A stretch of 64,000 bases of DNA from Alphaproteobacteria bacterium (GTDB lineage: Bacteria; Pseudomonadota; Alphaproteobacteria; Micropepsales; Micropepsaceae): the NCBI GenBank assembly GCA_017983635.1, contig JAGOBA010000003.1, positions 62,001 through 126,000 of the forward strand. Direction: 5' to 3'. A model generated the notes under the pieces. It was not told where the DNA came from, made no database searches, and was given only the letters and a program-made list of their open reading frames with translations. A program made the position numbers and the translations under genes. Below, one piece after another: positions 19,695-30,270 of the stretch; position 1 is the stretch's first letter, and the number at the start of each line of letters is the position of its first letter.

Positions 19695-20333
19695 ATGACA
19701 GACGTGCGCGAAACCTACGCCAACTACTACATGCCGTTCGTGATCGAGCAGACCTCGCGCGGCGAGCGGTCGTACGACATCTATTCGCGCCTGTTGAAGG
19801 AACGCATCATCTTCGTATCGGGGCCGATTGAGGATACGGTGGCGACGCTGATCACGGCGCAGCTGCTGTTTCTTGAGGCGGACAATCCCAAGAAAGAGAT
19901 TTCGATGTACATCAACTCGCCGGGCGGGGTGGTGACGGCGGGATTGGCAATCTACGACACGATGCAATACATCCGCCCGCAGGTCGCGACGCTTTGCATC
20001 GGGCAAGCGGCATCTGCGGCATCCTTGCTACTATGCGCTGGGGAAAAGGGTCAGCGCTTTGCCCTGCCTAATTCGCGAGTGATGCTGCATCAGCCGTCGG
20101 GCGGCGCGATGGGGCAAGCGACGGATATTGCACGGCATGCTCAAGAGATCGTGAAGCTTAAGAGGCGGCTGAACGAGATCTACGCGAAGCATACCGGACA
20201 ACCTATTGACGTGATTGAAAAGGCGCTGGACCGCGACTATTTCCTGACCGCGGAGGAGGCTAAGACCTTCGGCCTCATCGACCAGGTATTCACCAAACGA
20301 CCGGCGGCTTTGGACCCCGGTCGGAGCGACTAA
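19695..20333 (+). CDS. clpP: ATP-dependent Clp protease proteolytic subunit
   Basis: Serine protease barrel that degrades substrates fed by ClpX or ClpA. The 212-residue length is standard. The catalytic Ser is in [12 protein letters not shown], His in [11 protein letters not shown], and the Asp in the [12 protein letters not shown] region; YINSPGG supplies the oxyanion loop. N-terminal [20 protein letters not shown] is typical of the family before processing. It precedes clpX by 197 bases, leaving room for a separate promoter. Confidence 0.97.
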   Translation: MTDVRETYANYYMPFVIEQTSRGERSYDIYSRLLKERIIFVSGPIEDTVATLITAQLLFLEADNPKKEISMYINSPGGVVTAGLAIYDTMQYIRPQVATLCIGQAASAASLLLCAGEKGQRFALPNSRVMLHQPSGGAMGQATDIARHAQEIVKLKRRLNEIYAKHTGQPIDVIEKALDRDYFLTAEEAKTFGLIDQVFTKRPAALDPGRSD

Positions 20334-20530
20334 AATTCCCGGGCTGATTGCGCGATTTTCGGCTTACACCCGCGATTAATGAATTCTTGATCCGTGGCGC
20401 CCTAGCATGCTCGAATTGGGTTGAAAGGCAGGCGCGGAGGGGATTCGGCACGCGTTTGGCTTCGACGTAGTGTAACCGGAGAATTGGCCGGAGACGGCAC
20501 ACTTAGGCCGGTCTTCTGGAGGGAACGAGG

Positions 20531-21793
<1,263 letters not shown>

Positions 21794-21952
21794 ACGTCTG
21801 TCACGGCTGCGCAATCTGACAGGCTCTTGAAGGGAGCGTGCATCGCCTCCACTTCTTGCATACCTTAACAATTGCGGCGTGAGGCCGGATCGCTTGCCTG
21901 AGAGGCTTGAAATTCGAACCTTCGCCGAATGCTACCGAAAGGCAGGTTCCGA

Positions 21953-24376
21953 ATGACGAGCCCCCACGACGAAGGCGAAACCAAAATCGCTGGCGTGTTT
22001 CCCGTTCTGCCGCTGCGCGACATCGTTGTCTTCCCCCACAAGATCGTTCCCTTGTTCGTCGGCCGCGAGAAGTCCGTGCGTGCGCTTGAGGATGTGGGTC
22101 TGGAAGAGAAGCAGATTCTGCTCGTGACGCAGAAGAACCCGGCGCAGGACGAGCCGGGCGAAGACGACATCTATCGCATCGGAACGCTGGCGTCGGTGGT
22201 GCAGCTGTTGAAGCTCCCGGACCAGACCGTGCGCGTGCTCGTCGAAGGCAAGCAGCGGGCGCGGATCAAGCGCTTCCTGCCGAACTCTAACTTCTTCCAG
22301 GCCGAGGCGGAGCTGTTGCCGGATACGAGCAACGACGAACGCGAGGTCGAAGGGTTGGCGCGTTCGGCAAGCTCGCAGTTCGAAGCCTATCTGAAGCTCA
22401 ATCGCAAGCTGCCGCCGGAGTCGCAAACGGAGGTGCAGCAGATCACCGATCCGTCGAAGCTCGCGGACGTGATCGCCTCACACATCACGGTCAAGATCGC
22501 GGATAAGCAGCAGCTGCTTGAGACGACCAGCGTGGCGGAGCGCCTTGAGAAGGTGTTCGGCTTCATGGAAGGCGAGATGAGCGTCCTCCAGGTCGAGCGT
22601 AAGATCCGCACGCGCGTGAAGCGCCAGATGGAGAAGACGCAGCGCGAGTACTATTTGAACGAACAGCTGAAGGCCATTCAGAAGGAGCTCGGCGAAGGCG
22701 AAGAGCAACGCGACGAGCTCGGCGAGATTGAAGAGCGGATCAAGAAGACGAAGCTCTCCAAGGAAGCCAACGACAAGGCGATGGCGGAGATGCGCAAGCT
22801 TCGTCAGATGTCGCCGATGTCGGCCGAAGCGACCGTCGTTCGCAACTATCTTGATTGGATGCTCTCGTTACCCTGGGGCAAGAAGAGCAAGGTCAAAAAG
22901 GATATTGCCGAGGCCGAAAAGGTGCTCGATCACGACCACTTCGGCCTGGAGAAGGTCAAGGAGCGTATCCTCGAATATCTGGCGGTGCAGCAGCGCGCCG
23001 GCCGTTTGCGCGGACCGATCTTGTGCCTTGTCGGACCGCCGGGCGTCGGCAAGACATCGCTTGGCAAGTCGATTGCGAAGGCGACGGGGCGCGAGTTCGT
23101 GCGCATGTCGCTGGGTGGCGTGCGTGACGAAGCGGAGATCCGCGGTCACCGGCGCACCTATATCGGCTCGATGCCGGGAAAAGTCATTCAAGGCATGAAG
23201 AAGGCGAAGTCGGCGAACCCGCTGTTCTTGCTCGACGAGATCGACAAGCTGGGCGCGGATTGGCGCGGCGACCCGTCGTCGGCTTTGCTTGAAGTGTTGG
23301 ATCCGGAACAGAACGCTACGTTTAACGACCACTATCTGGAAGTGGACTTCGATTTGTCCGACGTCATGTTCTTGACGACGGCGAACAGCCTGCGCATGCC
23401 GCAGCCGCTGATGGATCGCATGGAGATCATCCGCATCCCCGGCTACACCGAGGATGAGAAGGCCGAGATCGCCAAGCGCCACTTGCTGCCCAAGCAGCTG
23501 GAAGCGCATGCGTTGAAGGACGGCGAGTGGTCTATCACTGATGCGGCGCTGCTGGACCTGATCCGCTACTACACGCGTGAGGCCGGCGTGCGTAACCTCG
23601 AACGCGAACTTGCGGGTCTGGCACGTAAAGCGGTGCGCGAAATCGTCTCCAAAAAGGCGAAGTCGGTGCAGGTCACGCCGAAGAACCTCGAGAAGTATGC
23701 CGGCGTGCGGAAGTTCCGGTTCGGCGAGCTTGAGGGCGAGGATCAAGTCGGTGTGGTTACCGGGCTGGCCTGGACGGAAGTGGGCGGCGATACGCTGACC
23801 ATCGAAGCCGTCATGCTGCCGGGAAAGGGCCGCATGCAAACGACGGGTAAGCTTGGCGATGTAATGAAAGAATCCATCGATGCGGCGCGCTCGTTTGTGC
23901 GGTCGCGGGCCACTTCGATCGGGATCACGCCGCCGACCTTTGACAAGCGCGACATCCACGTGCACGTGCCGGAAGGTGCTACGCCGAAGGACGGTCCGTC
24001 GGCGGGCGTGGCGATGACGACGGCCATCGTGTCTGTTTTGACCGGCATTCCGATCAAGCGTGACGTTGCGATGACAGGCGAAGTTACGCTGCGCGGGCGG
24101 GTGTTGCCGATCGGCGGCTTGAAGGAGAAGTTGTTGGCGGCACTGCGCGCAGGGATCAAGACCGTGGTCATCCCGTCCGAGAACGAGAAGGACTTGGCCG
24201 ACATTCCGGACAACGTTCTGAAGGGACTGAAGATCATTCCGGTCTCGGACGTCGAGGATGTGCTGAAGCACGCGCTGGTTCGCATGCCGAAGGCCATTAC
24301 CTGGGAAGAACCTGCCGACGAGCCGCATCGTCCGAAGAAGGGCGACGAAGACCTCGAAGGGGTGGTCGCTCACTAG
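21953..24376 (+). CDS. lon: ATP-dependent protease Lon
   Basis: Single-chain AAA+ serine protease of 807 residues for misfolded and regulatory proteins. The N-terminal LON domain begins with [20 protein letters not shown], followed by a coiled-coil stretch, the AAA+ module with Walker [10 protein letters not shown], Walker [12 protein letters not shown], and the protease domain with catalytic Ser in [11 protein letters not shown] and Lys in [14 protein letters not shown]. The ATG at 21953 is chosen because AAGGCAGG lies just before it; the frame also opens at an ATG at 21929. A strong intrinsic terminator follows its stop. Confidence 0.97.
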   Translation: MTSPHDEGETKIAGVFPVLPLRDIVVFPHKIVPLFVGREKSVRALEDVGLEEKQILLVTQKNPAQDEPGEDDIYRIGTLASVVQLLKLPDQTVRVLVEGKQRARIKRFLPNSNFFQAEAELLPDTSNDEREVEGLARSASSQFEAYLKLNRKLPPESQTEVQQITDPSKLADVIASHITVKIADKQQLLETTSVAERLEKVFGFMEGEMSVLQVERKIRTRVKRQMEKTQREYYLNEQLKAIQKELGEGEEQRDELGEIEERIKKTKLSKEANDKAMAEMRKLRQMSPMSAEATVVRNYLDWMLSLPWGKKSKVKKDIAEAEKVLDHDHFGLEKVKERILEYLAVQQRAGRLRGPILCLVGPPGVGKTSLGKSIAKATGREFVRMSLGGVRDEAEIRGHRRTYIGSMPGKVIQGMKKAKSANPLFLLDEIDKLGADWRGDPSSALLEVLDPEQNATFNDHYLEVDFDLSDVMFLTTANSLRMPQPLMDRMEIIRIPGYTEDEKAEIAKRHLLPKQLEAHALKDGEWSITDAALLDLIRYYTREAGVRNLERELAGLARKAVREIVSKKAKSVQVTPKNLEKYAGVRKFRFGELEGEDQVGVVTGLAWTEVGGDTLTIEAVMLPGKGRMQTTGKLGDVMKESIDAARSFVRSRATSIGITPPTFDKRDIHVHVPEGATPKDGPSAGVAMTTAIVSVLTGIPIKRDVAMTGEVTLRGRVLPIGGLKEKLLAALRAGIKTVVIPSENEKDLADIPDNVLKGLKIIPVSDVEDVLKHALVRMPKAITWEEPADEPHRPKKGDEDLEGVVAH

Positions 24377-24399
24377 GCGTGCTTAGAAATTGAGCAAAA

Positions 24400-24441
24400 C
24401 AGGGGCCGCTGGGGTTAACCAGCGGCCCCTGCGTCGTTTTT
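24400..24441 (+). terminator. Intrinsic terminator of lon
   Basis: CAGGGGCCGCTGG (24400-24412) pairs perfectly with CCAGCGGCCCCTG (24419-24431) over a 6-base loop, followed by TTTTT within 24437-24441. A textbook rho-independent terminator 24 bases past the lon stop. Confidence 0.9.
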
Positions 24442-24486
24442 CTGGGGCATTTGGTAGCTTCGAGCGCAGAAATCCGCCGAATTCCT

Positions 24487-24514
24487 TTGACAGGCCCCCG
24501 GTAGCCCCTAAATT
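24487..24514 (+). promoter_or_regulatory. Sigma-70-type promoter of hup
   Basis: A perfect TTGACA (24487-24492) is followed after 16 bases by TAAATT (24509-24514). It lies about 65 bases before the HU start, downstream of the lon terminator. Confidence 0.7.
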
Positions 24515-24579
24515 CCGCGCCCAAGTTCCGGGGCAAAACCGCCCTTTTTTGAAACTCCCACCGAAACCCGCGAGGACAC

Positions 24580-24852
24580 ATGAACAAGAATGATTTGGTC
24601 GCGGCCGTCGCTGAAAAGACGAACGTGCCGAAAGCCGAAGCCGAGAAGATCATCGACACGGCGCTGGAAGTCATCACGAACACGCTGAAGGGCGGCGACG
24701 AAGTTCGCCTCGTCGGCTTTGGGACGTTCGTCGTCACGACGCGCAAGGCCGGTACCGGCCGCAACCCGCGCACGGGCGAGGAAATCAAGATCCCGTCGTC
24801 GAAGCAGCCGAAGTTCCGCGCCGGCAAGCAACTCAAGGACGCGGTGAACTAA
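24580..24852 (+). CDS. hup: DNA-binding protein HU
   Basis: Nucleoid-associated protein of 90 residues that bends DNA as a dimer. It has the N-terminal MNKNDLVAAVAEKT helix pair, the VRLVGFGTFVV strand, and the DNA-embracing arm RKAGTGRNPRTGEEIKIP with the intercalating Asn-Pro. Length and arm match HU rather than IHF, which has a longer tail. RBS GAGGACAC precedes it. It has its own promoter and terminator, so it is a monocistronic unit. Confidence 0.96.
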   Translation: MNKNDLVAAVAEKTNVPKAEAEKIIDTALEVITNTLKGGDEVRLVGFGTFVVTTRKAGTGRNPRTGEEIKIPSSKQPKFRAGKQLKDAVN

Positions 24853-24880
24853 CCACCGTTTCGCCAATTGGCGGATTTTC

Positions 24881-24919
24881 AAGGACGCGGACCCAGGTTC
24901 GCGTCCTTTCATTTTTTTG
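24881..24919 (+). terminator. Intrinsic terminator of hup
   Basis: AAGGACGCG (24881-24889) pairs with CGCGTCCTT (24900-24908); the T-run at 24912-24918 follows. Its last bases are shared with the -35 box of the next promoter. Confidence 0.88.
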
Positions 24920-24945
24920 CAGGGCCGATCAGGCTTTGCTATCCC
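24917..24945 (+). promoter_or_regulatory. Sigma-70-type promoter of tRNA-Val
   Basis: TTGCAG (24917-24922) and TATCCC (24940-24945) are separated by 17 bases. Transcription would begin around 24951, a few bases before the tRNA. Confidence 0.6.
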
Positions 24946-24954
24946 AGGCCTCTA

Positions 24955-25030
24955 GGGCGATTAGCTCAGTTGGTAGAGCGCATCGTTTACACCGATGATG
25001 TCGGCGGTTCGAGCCCGTCATCGCCCACCA
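24955..25030 (+). tRNA. tRNA-Val (anticodon UAC)
   Basis: A 76-base cloverleaf with encoded CCA. Acceptor GGGCGAT pairs with ATCGCCC, D-arm has TTAGCTCAGTTGGTAGAGC, anticodon stem CATCG/CGATG closes TTTACAC (anticodon TAC), and the T-arm is GGCGGTTCGAGCCCGTC. A palindromic repeat begins at the next base. Confidence 0.97.
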
Positions 25031-25140
25031 GCCTTCGCTCACGAGGGCTGCCACGCCGACGCCACTTGGCGAAAGCGGGCGCCCCGGTCAGCGAGCTTCC
25101 GCCTTCGCTAAAGCTTCGGCGGACAGGACGGCTTGGCGAG
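25031..25140 (+). repeat. Palindromic repeat anchored on tRNA-Val (copy 1)
   Basis: It begins GCCTTCGCTC directly after the tRNA CCA. Outer arms TGCCACGCCG (25049-25058) and CGGCTTGGCG (25129-25138) pair in 8 of 10 positions, enclosing GCCACTTGGC and TCCGCC...GGCGGA stems. It aligns base for base over long stretches with the element after tRNA-Asp at 29316. Transcripts of the tRNA would carry it unless processed. Confidence 0.7.
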
Positions 25141-25173
25141 GTACAGGACAAGAAACCTGACAAGGATGGCAGC

Positions 25174-25701
25174 GTGCGTATCTTCATTCTGTTTCTAGGC
25201 TTGATAGCTTTGGCGGTTGGCGCCGATGCGAGGGTGCTGGCAAAGGGGCCCACGGGCTTTGCCGTCGAGCATCAGGTGGGCTTGGCCGTCGAGCCGAAAG
25301 CAGCCTACGACGCGTTTCTGAAGATCGGTTCTTGGTGGAGTAGCGCGCACTCGTTTTCGGGTGACGCGAAGAACATTTCAATCGACGCAAAGCCGGGCGG
25401 GTGTTGGTGCGAGACGCTGCCCGACGGCGGGTTCGTCAAGCACATGGAGTTGGCCCAAGCGGCGCCGGGAGCAAGGCTCGTCTTTTCGGGCGGTTTGGGG
25501 CCGCTGTCGTTCATGGGCGTCGCGGGCTCGATGACGGTGAAGTTTGCAGCCACAAAGACAGGCGCGACAGTTGTGACGCTGAACTACGATGTGGGTGGGC
25601 GCGACAGCGAGAGCTTCGAGAAGCTTGCAGGTGCAGTCGACGGCGTCCTTGCCGAACAACTTGCGCGGTACCGGAATTTCGCGACCACTGGCAAGCCTTG
25701 A
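25174..25701 (+). CDS. Secreted SRPBCC/START-like protein
   Basis: Exported protein of 175 residues with a likely ligand-binding helix-grip fold. The GTG at 25174 has AAGGA 7 bases upstream and gives the signal peptide MRIFILFLGLIALAVGADA. The open frame extends back through the tRNA-Val gene and is not coding there. Family-like segments are VEHQVGLAVEPKAAYDAFLK, IGSWWSSAHSFSGDAKNISI, PGGCWCETLPDGGFVKHMEL, PGARLVFSGGLGPLSFMGV and TVVTLNYDVGG, as in polyketide-cyclase/AHSA1-type proteins. No ligand is evident. Convergent with the FAD oxidoreductase, whose stop codon abuts its own. Confidence 0.78.
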   Translation: MRIFILFLGLIALAVGADARVLAKGPTGFAVEHQVGLAVEPKAAYDAFLKIGSWWSSAHSFSGDAKNISIDAKPGGCWCETLPDGGFVKHMELAQAAPGARLVFSGGLGPLSFMGVAGSMTVKFAATKTGATVVTLNYDVGGRDSESFEKLAGAVDGVLAEQLARYRNFATTGKP

Positions 25702-27036
25702 TCAGAACAGCTCGTCTTCCATCCATGCGCGGGCAAGCATCACGCGTAGCTCCCACAGCCTGAGGGCTGGGAGTGGGAAGCAGTCCGGTAGGCCGTTGAG
25801 TGGGGCAGGGAGCGTGCCTGCGGTTCCTGCAATGCGGTTCGCCAGTTCGCGGCCCGCCCAGGTCATGAAGGCGACGCCGTTGCCGTGGCAGCCGAAGGCG
25901 TAGGAGACGCTCCTATCGTTTGGGAGTTCGCCGAGCGCGGGCGTGAGGCGCGTCGTGGCGGCGATGAAGCCGCGCCAGTTGTGGGTGATCTCCACGCCGG
26001 CAAAGGCGGGGAAGAGTTTCGCCATCCGGCGCTCCAACAGCGTGCGCATTTTGATCCCGCCAGCGGGGTTCCCCGTCGTGTCGCCGCGGCCGCCGAAGAG
26101 GAGGCGCTTATCCGGCAGGAGGCGCAGATAGGCGAGGTGGCCGCGTGTGTTCGATGCGGGGTTTTCCGTCTTCCAGCCTTGACGTGCGAGTTCGTCGTCG
26201 GTGAGCGGGCGCGTGGTGACGATGTTCGAAAGGACCGGCATGAGGCGGCCGTGCAGTTCGGGGATCAGGCCCTCGGGCAGCCAGCCGTTGCACGCCACGA
26301 TCACGCGCTTGGCGCTCAGCGTGCCGGTGGCGGTGACGAGCCGGTGAGCGCCGGTCTCGCGGCGCCAGGCGGTTACTCTGGCGTGAGCGCTTAGTTTTGC
26401 GCCGCGCCGTGAGGCTGCTGCCGCCAATCCTAGGCAGTACTTGATCGGGTTAAGCGCGAAGCCTACGGGCTCGTGGAGGGCGCCGAATTGTTCCGTGCAG
26501 GCAAAGGCGCGCGCTGCAAATTCGTCTTGCGAGACGACGCGCGCGTCGACGCCGAGTCGCGAAAGAACACTCGCTTGAGCGCGCAATTCGTCCAAGCGGT
26601 TCGGCTTGTGCGCGAAGGTCCATACGCCGTCGCCCTGACGACCGATGTCGAATTGTTCGCTCGTTGCGAGTTCTTCGACCAGGCGCACGGCGTCGATCAG
26701 GCACTTGTAAAACGCCAGCGTATCGTCTTCGCCGTAAGCGCTGCACAACTCGGCGGGGCCTAAGAACGAGGCGCCGATGCTGCTGAAGCCGCCATTGCGG
26801 CCGGAGGCGCCCCAGGCGATCGGGCCGGCTTCGAGCACGCGCGCTTCAATTCCCGCTTTCGCGAGGTGGTAAGCCGCGGACAGTCCGCAATAGCCGGCGC
26901 CGATGATCGCGACCTCGGCGGATTGATCGCCGATCAGCGGCTGCGCGTCCGGCGCCAGCGACGACGCGCGGCCCGTTTCCCAATAGCTGTCGACCGGTTT
27001 GGACCAGTCGTATTGCGTGTCGTGAAACAGCGGCAC
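25702..27036 (-). CDS. FAD-dependent oxidoreductase, DAO family (amine/amino-acid oxidase type)
   Basis: Flavoprotein of 444 residues resembling gamma-glutamylputrescine oxidase (PuuB) and related amine oxidases. The dinucleotide-binding fold is VAIIGAGYCGLSAAYHLAKA (about 42-61) followed by VLEAGPIAWGASGRNGGF, the hallmark of the DAO family. The C-terminal part has a second FAD contact region with GCHGNGVAFMTWAGRELA. N-terminal DTQYDWSKPVDSYWETG is common to this branch. The start is a GTG with AAGGG upstream. It sits 3 bases after the aldehyde dehydrogenase; together they could oxidise an amine to an aldehyde and on to an acid. Substrate inferred, not proven. Confidence 0.85.
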   Translation of the reverse strand: MPLFHDTQYDWSKPVDSYWETGRASSLAPDAQPLIGDQSAEVAIIGAGYCGLSAAYHLAKAGIEARVLEAGPIAWGASGRNGGFSSIGASFLGPAELCSAYGEDDTLAFYKCLIDAVRLVEELATSEQFDIGRQGDGVWTFAHKPNRLDELRAQASVLSRLGVDARVVSQDEFAARAFACTEQFGALHEPVGFALNPIKYCLGLAAAASRRGAKLSAHARVTAWRRETGAHRLVTATGTLSAKRVIVACNGWLPEGLIPELHGRLMPVLSNIVTTRPLTDDELARQGWKTENPASNTRGHLAYLRLLPDKRLLFGGRGDTTGNPAGGIKMRTLLERRMAKLFPAFAGVEITHNWRGFIAATTRLTPALGELPNDRSVSYAFGCHGNGVAFMTWAGRELANRIAGTAGTLPAPLNGLPDCFPLPALRLWELRVMLARAWMEDELF

Positions 27037-27039
27037 GCG

Positions 27040-28548
27040 TCAACCCTTGGCCGGAAAGGCCGCATCGTCGGCGTAGGGGAACCAGGAGGCTTCTTCGGGG
27101 GTCGCCTTGGGATTGATGACAACGAACTTTGTCGAGCGGAATTGGTCCAAGCCTTCGGAGCCGAGCTCGCGGCCGATGCCACTGCGCTTGCGACCGCCGA
27201 AGGGCGCCGCGTCGTTGTCGAGCAGCGGGTTGTTCACCCACACCATGCCACTGTCGATTTCGTCGACCGCACGCATCGCCTCTTCCAGGTCCTTGGTGTA
27301 AATGTTGGCACCGAGCCCGTACTCGCTCTGGTTGGCGAGGGCGATCGCTTCGTCGAAGTCGTCGACCGGAACCAAGGGGGCGACGGGCCCGAAGCTCTCG
27401 CTGTTGACGATGTCCATCTCAGGCCTGACGCCGACGAGAACCGTCGGCTCGACGAACCAGCCGCGATTGAAGCCCGACGGGCGTTTGCCGCCGGCCAGCG
27501 GCTTCGCACCGGCTTCGATAGCGCGGTTCAAAACGGCTTCATAGCGATCACGCGACTGGCGTGTCGCCATGGGGCCCATGTCGACACGCTCTAGGCCGCT
27601 TCCGATCCGTATCTTGTGCGCTTCACCGGCAAGTCGTTCGGCGAATTCGTCGTAGATTTTGCGATGCACGTAGAGCCGTTCGGCGGAGGTGCACACCTGG
27701 CCGCAGTTCAGAAACGACGCAAAAGCGGCCCCGCGCACGGCGACGTCCAGTGGCGCCGAAGGCATGACGATGAAGGGGTCATTGCCGGAGGTCTCCATGA
27801 GGACCGGCTTGAAGCGCTCGCCGCAGATACGTCCGACGATCTGACCGGTCGCAACGGTTCCCGTAAACGCCGCGCAGTGTGTGCGCGAGCTTTCGAGCAG
27901 CCGCGTGGCAACCCTTGGACCACCGGTGACGCATTGAACAAGGCCCGCCGGCAGTGAGGTGAACGCCTCCATCATCAACAGTGTCGTCAACGACGTAATC
28001 TCCGACGGCTTTACGATGACGGCGTTGCCAGCACCAAGGGCCGCTGCCGCTTGCCACGCGAAGAGGAGTAGGGGGTAGTTGTAGGGCATGATCAGAACGG
28101 CGACGCCCAGCGGTTCCTTGATTGAGCAATGCAACTGCCCGGACATGGATGGCGCGTAGATGCGACCCATCTCGTGGCGGCCGATTTCGGCGTAGTAGTC
28201 GAAGGCGCTGATCGTCCAAGCGATCTCGTCCATGGACTCTTTGAAAGGTTTGCCCATCTCGCGGGTGAGCGCTTCGGCGAGGCGGGGTTGAAGCACTTTG
28301 ATGTTCTGCGCCACCTCGTGAAGTTTCTGCGCGCGCTCAAGACCAGAAAATCCGCGCCACCAGGTTTGCTGAACCTTGTTGGCGACCGCGATGGCATCGT
28401 CGACTTCGCGCGGCGTCGCCTCTGCGGCCGCGCCGTAGCGCTGTTCCGTCGCCGGGTCGATGACGGGATAGTCCTGCGAGCCGCTCGCCGGCAACAGGCG
28501 TCCATCCAGGAAGAGGTGCCGGTCGACGCCGCGGAAAATATCCGTCAT
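27040..28548 (-). CDS. NAD(P)-dependent aldehyde dehydrogenase
   Basis: ALDH-superfamily enzyme of 502 residues. Landmarks are Asn157 in IMPYNYPLLLFAW, the cofactor lysine in VIVKPSEIT (near 180), Glu252 in VLMETSGNDPFI and the nucleophile Cys286 in FLNCGQVCTSAERLY, followed by MGPMATRQSRDRYEAVL and SESFGPVAPL. RBS AAGGAG is 8 bases before the ATG. It lies between a DUF4287-type gene (11 bases upstream) and the FAD oxidoreductase (3 bases downstream), suggesting one transcript and an amine-to-acid route. The set of residues resembles betaine-aldehyde or gamma-aminobutyraldehyde dehydrogenases, but assignment stays general. Confidence 0.9.
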   Translation of the reverse strand: MTDIFRGVDRHLFLDGRLLPASGSQDYPVIDPATEQRYGAAAEATPREVDDAIAVANKVQQTWWRGFSGLERAQKLHEVAQNIKVLQPRLAEALTREMGKPFKESMDEIAWTISAFDYYAEIGRHEMGRIYAPSMSGQLHCSIKEPLGVAVLIMPYNYPLLLFAWQAAAALGAGNAVIVKPSEITSLTTLLMMEAFTSLPAGLVQCVTGGPRVATRLLESSRTHCAAFTGTVATGQIVGRICGERFKPVLMETSGNDPFIVMPSAPLDVAVRGAAFASFLNCGQVCTSAERLYVHRKIYDEFAERLAGEAHKIRIGSGLERVDMGPMATRQSRDRYEAVLNRAIEAGAKPLAGGKRPSGFNRGWFVEPTVLVGVRPEMDIVNSESFGPVAPLVPVDDFDEAIALANQSEYGLGANIYTKDLEEAMRAVDEIDSGMVWVNNPLLDNDAAPFGGRKRSGIGRELGSEGLDQFRSTKFVVINPKATPEEASWFPYADDAAFPAKG

Positions 28549-28559
28549 CTAGGTGCTCC

Positions 28560-29141
28560 TTAGTTTTCGTCGTAGGCGGCCTTGATCAGCTGCTTGGCTT
28601 CGGCATCGAATTCCTTCGCGGTGGCGAGGACGATCGCCATTTTGTTGCGTTCACCGCCGCCGAGGTTCGCCACGTCGATGAGGCGCTTGGTCTTTGGGTA
28701 CTTTGTCATAGCGAGTCCGATGACGAGGCCCTTCTTCGTCGGCTTGATCGCGCCATATTGCTTCAGGCGATAAAGCGCGACGTAGCTCTTGCGCGGGCTC
28801 AATGTGCCCTTGCCGAGCTTGCCGACATACGCCGCGACGGTTTCGTAGAGAGGGCGGTGTTCGGGCATTTTGGCGAAGAGCGCTTCGATGAGTTCGTTTG
28901 GATCGTCGCCTCCGAGGCGCTTGACCCCAAAGGCTCGCTCGATGATGAGCATGGCGCGCGATTGGCCGAGACCGTGATTATCCTTGAACCACTTTATGCG
29001 AGCGCGCGGTTTTGTCTCGGGGCAGGTCTTGGCGATCTTGACCCATTGAGCGAGCGATTTTCCGGTCGCTTTTTCGAGGTTCGCCTCGAGCGAGGCGAAG
29101 TATTGCTGGAGCTTGTCCGGCTCTTTGTAGGTTTCGGCCAT
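28560..29141 (-). CDS. DUF4287/DUF5655-type cytoplasmic protein
   Basis: A 193-residue soluble protein. The N-terminal 70 residues (YFASLEANLEKATGKSLAQW, then FKDNHGLGQSRAMLIIERAF) match my memory of DUF4287, and the rest (FAKMPEHRPLYETVAAYVGK, SYVALYRLKQYGAIKPTKKG) that of DUF5655, a pair often found fused. Function is not established. The ATG at 29141 follows GCGGAAATC and is preferred over an in-frame TTG at 29168. It may lead the ALDH/oxidase operon; divergent from tRNA-Asp. Confidence 0.75.
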   Translation of the reverse strand: MAETYKEPDKLQQYFASLEANLEKATGKSLAQWVKIAKTCPETKPRARIKWFKDNHGLGQSRAMLIIERAFGVKRLGGDDPNELIEALFAKMPEHRPLYETVAAYVGKLGKGTLSPRKSYVALYRLKQYGAIKPTKKGLVIGLAMTKYPKTKRLIDVANLGGGERNKMAIVLATAKEFDAEAKQLIKAAYDEN

Positions 29142-29157
29142 GATTTCCGCAGTTTGC

Positions 29158-29186
29158 TTGACACCCAAGAGGTCGTTCAGTACACC
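29158..29186 (+). promoter_or_regulatory. Sigma-70-type promoter of tRNA-Asp
   Basis: A perfect TTGACA (29158-29163) is followed after 17 bases by TACACC (29181-29186). The tRNA begins about 45 bases past the expected start. Confidence 0.55.
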
Positions 29187-29238
29187 GACCGCTCTTCGGC
29201 GGCCAGATGTTCGGCCGCCCCTTTTGTTTGCCCTTTGC

Positions 29239-29315
<77 letters not shown>

Positions 29316-29403
29316 GCCTTCGCTCGCGAAGCGAGAGAAGGCTGCCACGCCGTAGCCCTCTTGGGCGAAGGCGGGCTCCCGGTCCGCGAGCTACGGCTTG
29401 GCA
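29316..29403 (+). repeat. Palindromic repeat anchored on tRNA-Asp (copy 2)
   Basis: Two adjoining foldbacks. The first pairs GCCTTC (29316-29321) with GAAGGC (29337-29342) and inside it CTCGC with GCGAG around GAA. The second pairs TGCCACGCCGTAGC (29343-29356) with GCTACGGCTTGGCA (29390-29403) with a single mismatch, enclosing GCCC-TCTT-GGGC and a CGGG/CCCG stem. Same family as the element at 25031. A GIY-YIG reading frame starts 27 bases further on. Confidence 0.78.
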
Positions 29404-29430
29404 GGACAGCGGCGCTTTCGGAAAAGCCCT

Positions 29431-29669
29431 ATGCGGTACGTTTACATCCTTGAGAGCTTGGCTTTTGCCGGCATGACCACACCGGAATGAACGGCGTTTT
29501 GCGCGCGCGCCTGAAGCGGCATAACGCCGGTGAGGTGAAGAACACTGCGCGTTATGCGCCCTGGAAGTTGTGTACTTACGTCGCGTTTGACGACGAGAAG
29601 AAAGCGATTGCCTTCGAGAAATATCTGAAAAGCGGCTCCGGACGGGCGTTTGCCCGAAAGCACCTTTGA
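29431..29669 (+). pseudogene. GIY-YIG nuclease-like gene, frameshifted
   Basis: The first 13 codons read MRYVYILESLAFA, the GIY-YIG family start. The frame then hits TGA at 29488. From about 29474 the family sequence resumes in another frame as HTGMNGVLRARLKRHNAGEV, continuing ARYAPWKLCTYVAFDDEKKA and IAFEKYLKSGSGRAFARKHL to the TGA at 29669. Total length of 239 bases is not a multiple of three, consistent with loss of one base (or gain of two) near 29467-29476. The intact family (COG2827-like) is about 80-95 residues. It follows the tRNA-Asp palindrome. A programmed frameshift is possible but no slippery run is seen. Confidence 0.75.
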
Positions 29670-29904
29670 GGCGGCCCCCCTCAGAACTGGCACCCCCACC
29701 TTCCCCGTTCAATAATTTGATCCCATACTGTCGCATGGTGCCCACGCCAAAGCGCTTGCTTTGCGGTGTGCAATCTTTAGGTTCGCGCCGGAATTCGGGC
29801 TGATTTGTGGCCTGCGGCGAGTCTGCCCGCGAGGCGCACATTCCAAAGAGGGCAGGGCTGACGCGCGGACACTCCCGCCCGCGCTTGACGTCCGGTTGGG
29901 CACA

Positions 29905-30270
29905 ATGACGAACATCCTCGTCGACTATCTTCCAATCATTCTTTTTCTGGGTATTTCGGGCGTTTTGGCGTTGGTGTTGATGGTGCTGCCGTTGATCGTG
30001 GCGCCCAACCGGCCCGATCCGGAGAAGCTCTCGGCTTATGAGTGCGGTTTCAACGCGTTCGACGACGCTCGCATGAAGTTCGATGTGCGGTTCTACCTGG
30101 TCGCGATTCTCTTCATCATCTTCGATCTGGAGGTCACGTTCCTGTTTCCGTGGGCGATCACGCTGAAGGAAACCGGGGTGTTCGGGTTCTGGTCGATGGT
30201 GACGTTCCTGGGGATTTTGACCGTAGGCTTTATCTACGAATGGAAGAAGGGGGCCCTGGAATGGGAGTGA
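29905..30270 (+). CDS. nuoA: NADH-quinone oxidoreductase subunit A
   Basis: Membrane subunit of complex I with three helices and 121 residues. The loop [20 protein letters not shown] between helices 1 and 2 is the family signature, with its Cys near the quinone cavity; [12 protein letters not shown] marks helix 2. The ATG at 29905 fits the family length; the frame is open further upstream but without family sequence. First gene of a complete 14-gene nuo operon. The 235 bases between the GIY-YIG remnant and this start must hold the operon promoter, but I found no convincing -35/-10 pair. Confidence 0.96.
   Translation: MTNILVDYLPIILFLGISGVLALVLMVLPLIVAPNRPDPEKLSAYECGFNAFDDARMKFDVRFYLVAILFIIFDLEVTFLFPWAITLKETGVFGFWSMVTFLGILTVGFIYEWKKGALEWE

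Noticed and set aside
21820..21870. Possible heat-shock (RpoH) promoter before lon, CTTG followed after 17 bases by CTCCACTTC
   Set aside because: The -10 half does not fit the alphaproteobacterial RpoH consensus well enough to claim.
24868..25173. Open frame continuous with the SRPBCC-like gene, starting upstream of tRNA-Val
   Set aside because: It translates the tRNA gene and the repeat (RLAQLVER...GGSSPSSPT is a well-known tRNA read-through pattern). The GTG at 25174 with AAGGA and a signal peptide is the real start.
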